Below are positions 63,968 through 64,000 of a stretch of 64,000 nucleotides of DNA, piece after piece; position 1 is the first letter of the stretch; each line of letters starts with the position of its first letter. Below the pieces are notes generated by a model, which was given only the letters and a program-made list of their open reading frames with translations, was not told the origin of the DNA and made no database searches. This DNA is from Thermococcus bergensis (GTDB lineage Archaea > Methanobacteriota_B > Thermococci > Thermococcales > Thermococcaceae), in contig NZ_JABFNK010000005.1 of the NCBI RefSeq assembly GCF_020386975.1, positions 1,054,001 to 1,118,000 on the forward strand, in the 5' to 3' direction. The translations under genes and the position numbers were made by a program.

Positions 63968-64000
63968 TGTGCTTCACCCTTTAAACGGGCTATGGTGTGG

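Overview
The window is chromosomal DNA from a hyperthermophilic euryarchaeon of the order Thermococcales, most likely a moderately AT-rich Thermococcus. Evidence: archaeal-type ribosomal proteins (L18a, L31e, L39e, L21e), aIF6, RNA polymerase subunit F, archaeal GatD/GatE, Pus10, dye-linked L-proline dehydrogenases of the Pyrococcus/Thermococcus type, an S-layer protein, a DUF257 protein, and GGTGA-type ribosome binding sites behind BRE/TATA promoters. I did not assign a species.

Layout. 1-732: 3' part of a sugar-nucleotide epimerase gene. 876-2776 (-): translation operon rpl39e-rpl31e-eif6-rpl18a-pfdA. 2924-9030 (-): two adjacent proline dehydrogenase operons, a four-subunit type (pdhA-F-X-B) and a two-subunit type (alpha-beta). 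9317-18520: DRG-family GTPase, an FL11-like Lrp regulator with a probable self-operator, ASCH protein, HAD phosphatase, sirtuin, glyA, UbiD-family decarboxylase, an XPB-like helicase and truA. 18695-31273: small ORF, pheT/pheS, tdh, TRAM protein, MinD-like ATPase, HMG-CoA reductase, gatE/gatD, HTH/zinc-ribbon regulator and pus10. 31396-33585: rpl21e-rpoF-DUF655-rsmA. 33575-41120: ferritin-like protein with a decayed tandem copy, a radical SAM protein, the S-layer gene with a structured leader, AmrS, and a MoaD-like protein.

41159-51431 is an accessory, decaying region. It holds a truncated tungsten oxidoreductase, an IS200/IS605 element (tnpA+tnpB), an orphan gene end, several frameshifted or truncated genes, an IS982-type element, and a radical SAM/SPASM enzyme overlapping an ABC exporter. 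A 32-codon ORF beginning 6 nt after the exporter could be a peptide precursor, so this is a candidate RiPP (modified peptide) locus. 51534-56738 holds DUF257, a nitrilase-family hydrolase and a tightly overlapping operon of a PLP enzyme, a DUF1611 protein, a PP-loop protein resembling the glutamate epimerase MurL, and a GNAT acetyltransferase. That operon is preceded by an 18-bp palindrome and looks like an uncharacterised amino-acid or peptide modification pathway. 57018-63967: an extremely acidic 53-residue protein with a hairpin leader, MFS transporter, tRNA-binding protein, agmatinase-family gene (frameshifted), threonine synthase, LigB/Memo-like protein, a tnpB-only element and a membrane protein.

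Themes. Amino-acid metabolism is prominent (proline, glycine/serine, threonine, D-glutamate-like chemistry). TTACA(N1-4)TGTAA palindromes lie just after the TATA boxes of four promoters. Both tnpB elements carry a strongly conserved 3' segment that fits an omega/re RNA with the flanking DNA as guide. Several gene disruptions are one-base changes in homopolymer runs, so some may be sequencing errors.
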